Positions 6,874 to 7,361 of a DNA stretch of 7,361 nt are shown piece by piece. Numbering within the stretch: the first letter of the stretch is position 1; each line of letters starts with the position of its first letter. Location: positions 1 to 7,361 of the forward strand of contig JASHXO010000232.1 in NCBI GenBank assembly GCA_030043495.1, read 5' to 3'. Under the pieces are notes generated by a model that was not told where the DNA came from, ran no database searches, and worked only from the letters and a program-made list of their open reading frames with translations. The DNA is from Candidatus Rhabdochlamydia sp. (GTDB lineage Bacteria > Chlamydiota > Chlamydiia > Chlamydiales > Rhabdochlamydiaceae). The translations under genes and the position numbers were made by a program.

Positions 6874-7361
6874 TTAAAGAGATTCCGGTTGTTGCGTTCC
6901 GTTCTTAGCAGCATTACTCTGTACAATTCTCCTGGCTTCTTCATAAGGTTCATCTTTAATGAGCTTGCCGACATGGGGGTGGTCAGGGTCATGCGCCAAA
7001 TAATGGAGTTTATCCCTTGCGTGGCAGACAAACTCCACCTCACTGTGGGTAGAGAAAAGCTGGCCTCTCTTTCTAAAGGAAATGCTAACACATGCTCGAC
7101 CAGGAGGAAATGGATACTCTCGTAAAAATGGTCTAATCTTTTCATGTGCATTGATAATTTGTACAAATCTTTCCGTAGCCTTTACTTCCAACTCTCTGGC
7201 TTGTTCTATTGTTGCACTTTGATAGGCGGCGAGCTGCACCTTTATTCTTTCCACATCGTATGGCATCTCGCCTCCACTCGCTCCACATTCCAAGCCATAC
7301 TCTTTATGCATTTCCTTGACAAATGCAGATGTTATTTCTGCGACATACTGCGTATAAATAG
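6874..7361 (-). CDS. Copy C: small, probably exported protein of unknown function; 5' end beyond right edge
   Basis: The frame is open to the window edge and 161 residues are visible. By alignment with copy A about 33 N-terminal residues, including the signal peptide, are outside, so the intact protein is about 194 residues. Visible blocks in order are the YVAEITSAFVKEMHK helix, GLECGASGGEMPYDV, a Q/A/E-rich helix (VQLAAYQSATIEQARELEV), INAHEKIRPFLREYPFPP, a variable beta-like core (about 55 residues, rich in F/H/Y), and the nearly invariant tail EPYEEARRIVQSNAAKNGTQQ. The in-frame ATG at 7311 is internal to the family and is probably not the real start. No enzyme motif, metal site or lipobox is visible. 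The paired helices followed by a variable core could suit a secreted or envelope-associated protein, but this is inference. It is the only copy in the window with no visible lesion. Confidence 0.85.
   Translation of the reverse strand, partial: IYTQYVAEITSAFVKEMHKEYGLECGASGGEMPYDVERIKVQLAAYQSATIEQARELEVKATERFVQIINAHEKIRPFLREYPFPPGRACVSISFRKRGQLFSTHSEVEFVCHARDKLHYLAHDPDHPHVGKLIKDEPYEEARRIVQSNAAKNGTQQPESL

Larger units (their letters stand above)
5848..7361 (-). repeat. Tandem paralog array (three copies, same strand)
   Basis: The repeat unit is about 620 bases (gene plus spacer), as seen from copy B after removing the MITE: 6089-6873 is 785 bases, minus 165. Copies A and C differ at 8 of 99 bases over the shared 5' block, while copy B is clearly more diverged there. 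Copies B and C are about 90% identical over the last ~83 bases but diverge strongly in the core. The array may continue to the right. Confidence 0.85.

Noticed and set aside
6874..7311. Taking ATG 7311 as the start of copy C
   Set aside because: The frame is open to the right edge, and the upstream codons match the signal-bearing N-terminal block of copy A, so the true start lies outside.

Overview
The window most likely comes from a chlamydia-related bacterium (phylum Chlamydiota, an environmental Waddlia/Parachlamydia-type lineage rather than the low-GC animal Chlamydia). The main reason is the left two thirds: one uninterrupted minus-strand reading frame encodes two complete-looking UvrA modules in tandem. 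This double-length UvrA is a known hallmark of chlamydiae, though it is not fully exclusive to them. Weak or absent Shine-Dalgarno motifs and moderate GC fit, but the genus cannot be fixed from this sequence.

Layout. Positions 1-4631 (minus strand) hold uvrA, whose C-terminal end lies beyond the left edge. Positions 4632-4749 form a 118-base divergent intergenic region with a good sigma70-like promoter facing galE. Positions 4750-5799 (plus strand) hold galE, a UDP-glucose 4-epimerase with an unexpected signal-peptide-like N-terminus. From 5756 to the right edge, on the minus strand and convergent with galE, lies a tandem array of three paralogous genes for a small, apparently exported protein of about 190 residues that I do not recognise. 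In transcription order these are copy C (6874 to beyond the right edge, open), copy B (6089-6829, broken) and copy A (5756-6043, only the first third kept). Near-identical spacers of 44-45 bases separate the copies.

Copy B is interrupted by a 163-base non-autonomous mobile element (a MITE). The element is a near-perfect palindrome with 24-base perfect terminal inverted repeats and a TA target-site duplication, as expected of an IS630/Tc1-mariner-mobilised element. Removing the element plus one TA restores the copy B reading frame and aligns it gap-free with copy C, so the insertion is directly demonstrated by the window itself.

The genes do not form one pathway. uvrA is DNA repair housekeeping and galE is sugar-nucleotide metabolism. 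The array is an accessory locus undergoing duplication, decay and sequence diversification. The points most worth a second look are the MITE-split paralog, the diversifying tandem family, the signal-bearing GalE, and the loss of one canonical zinc-binding CxxC pair in both UvrA modules.
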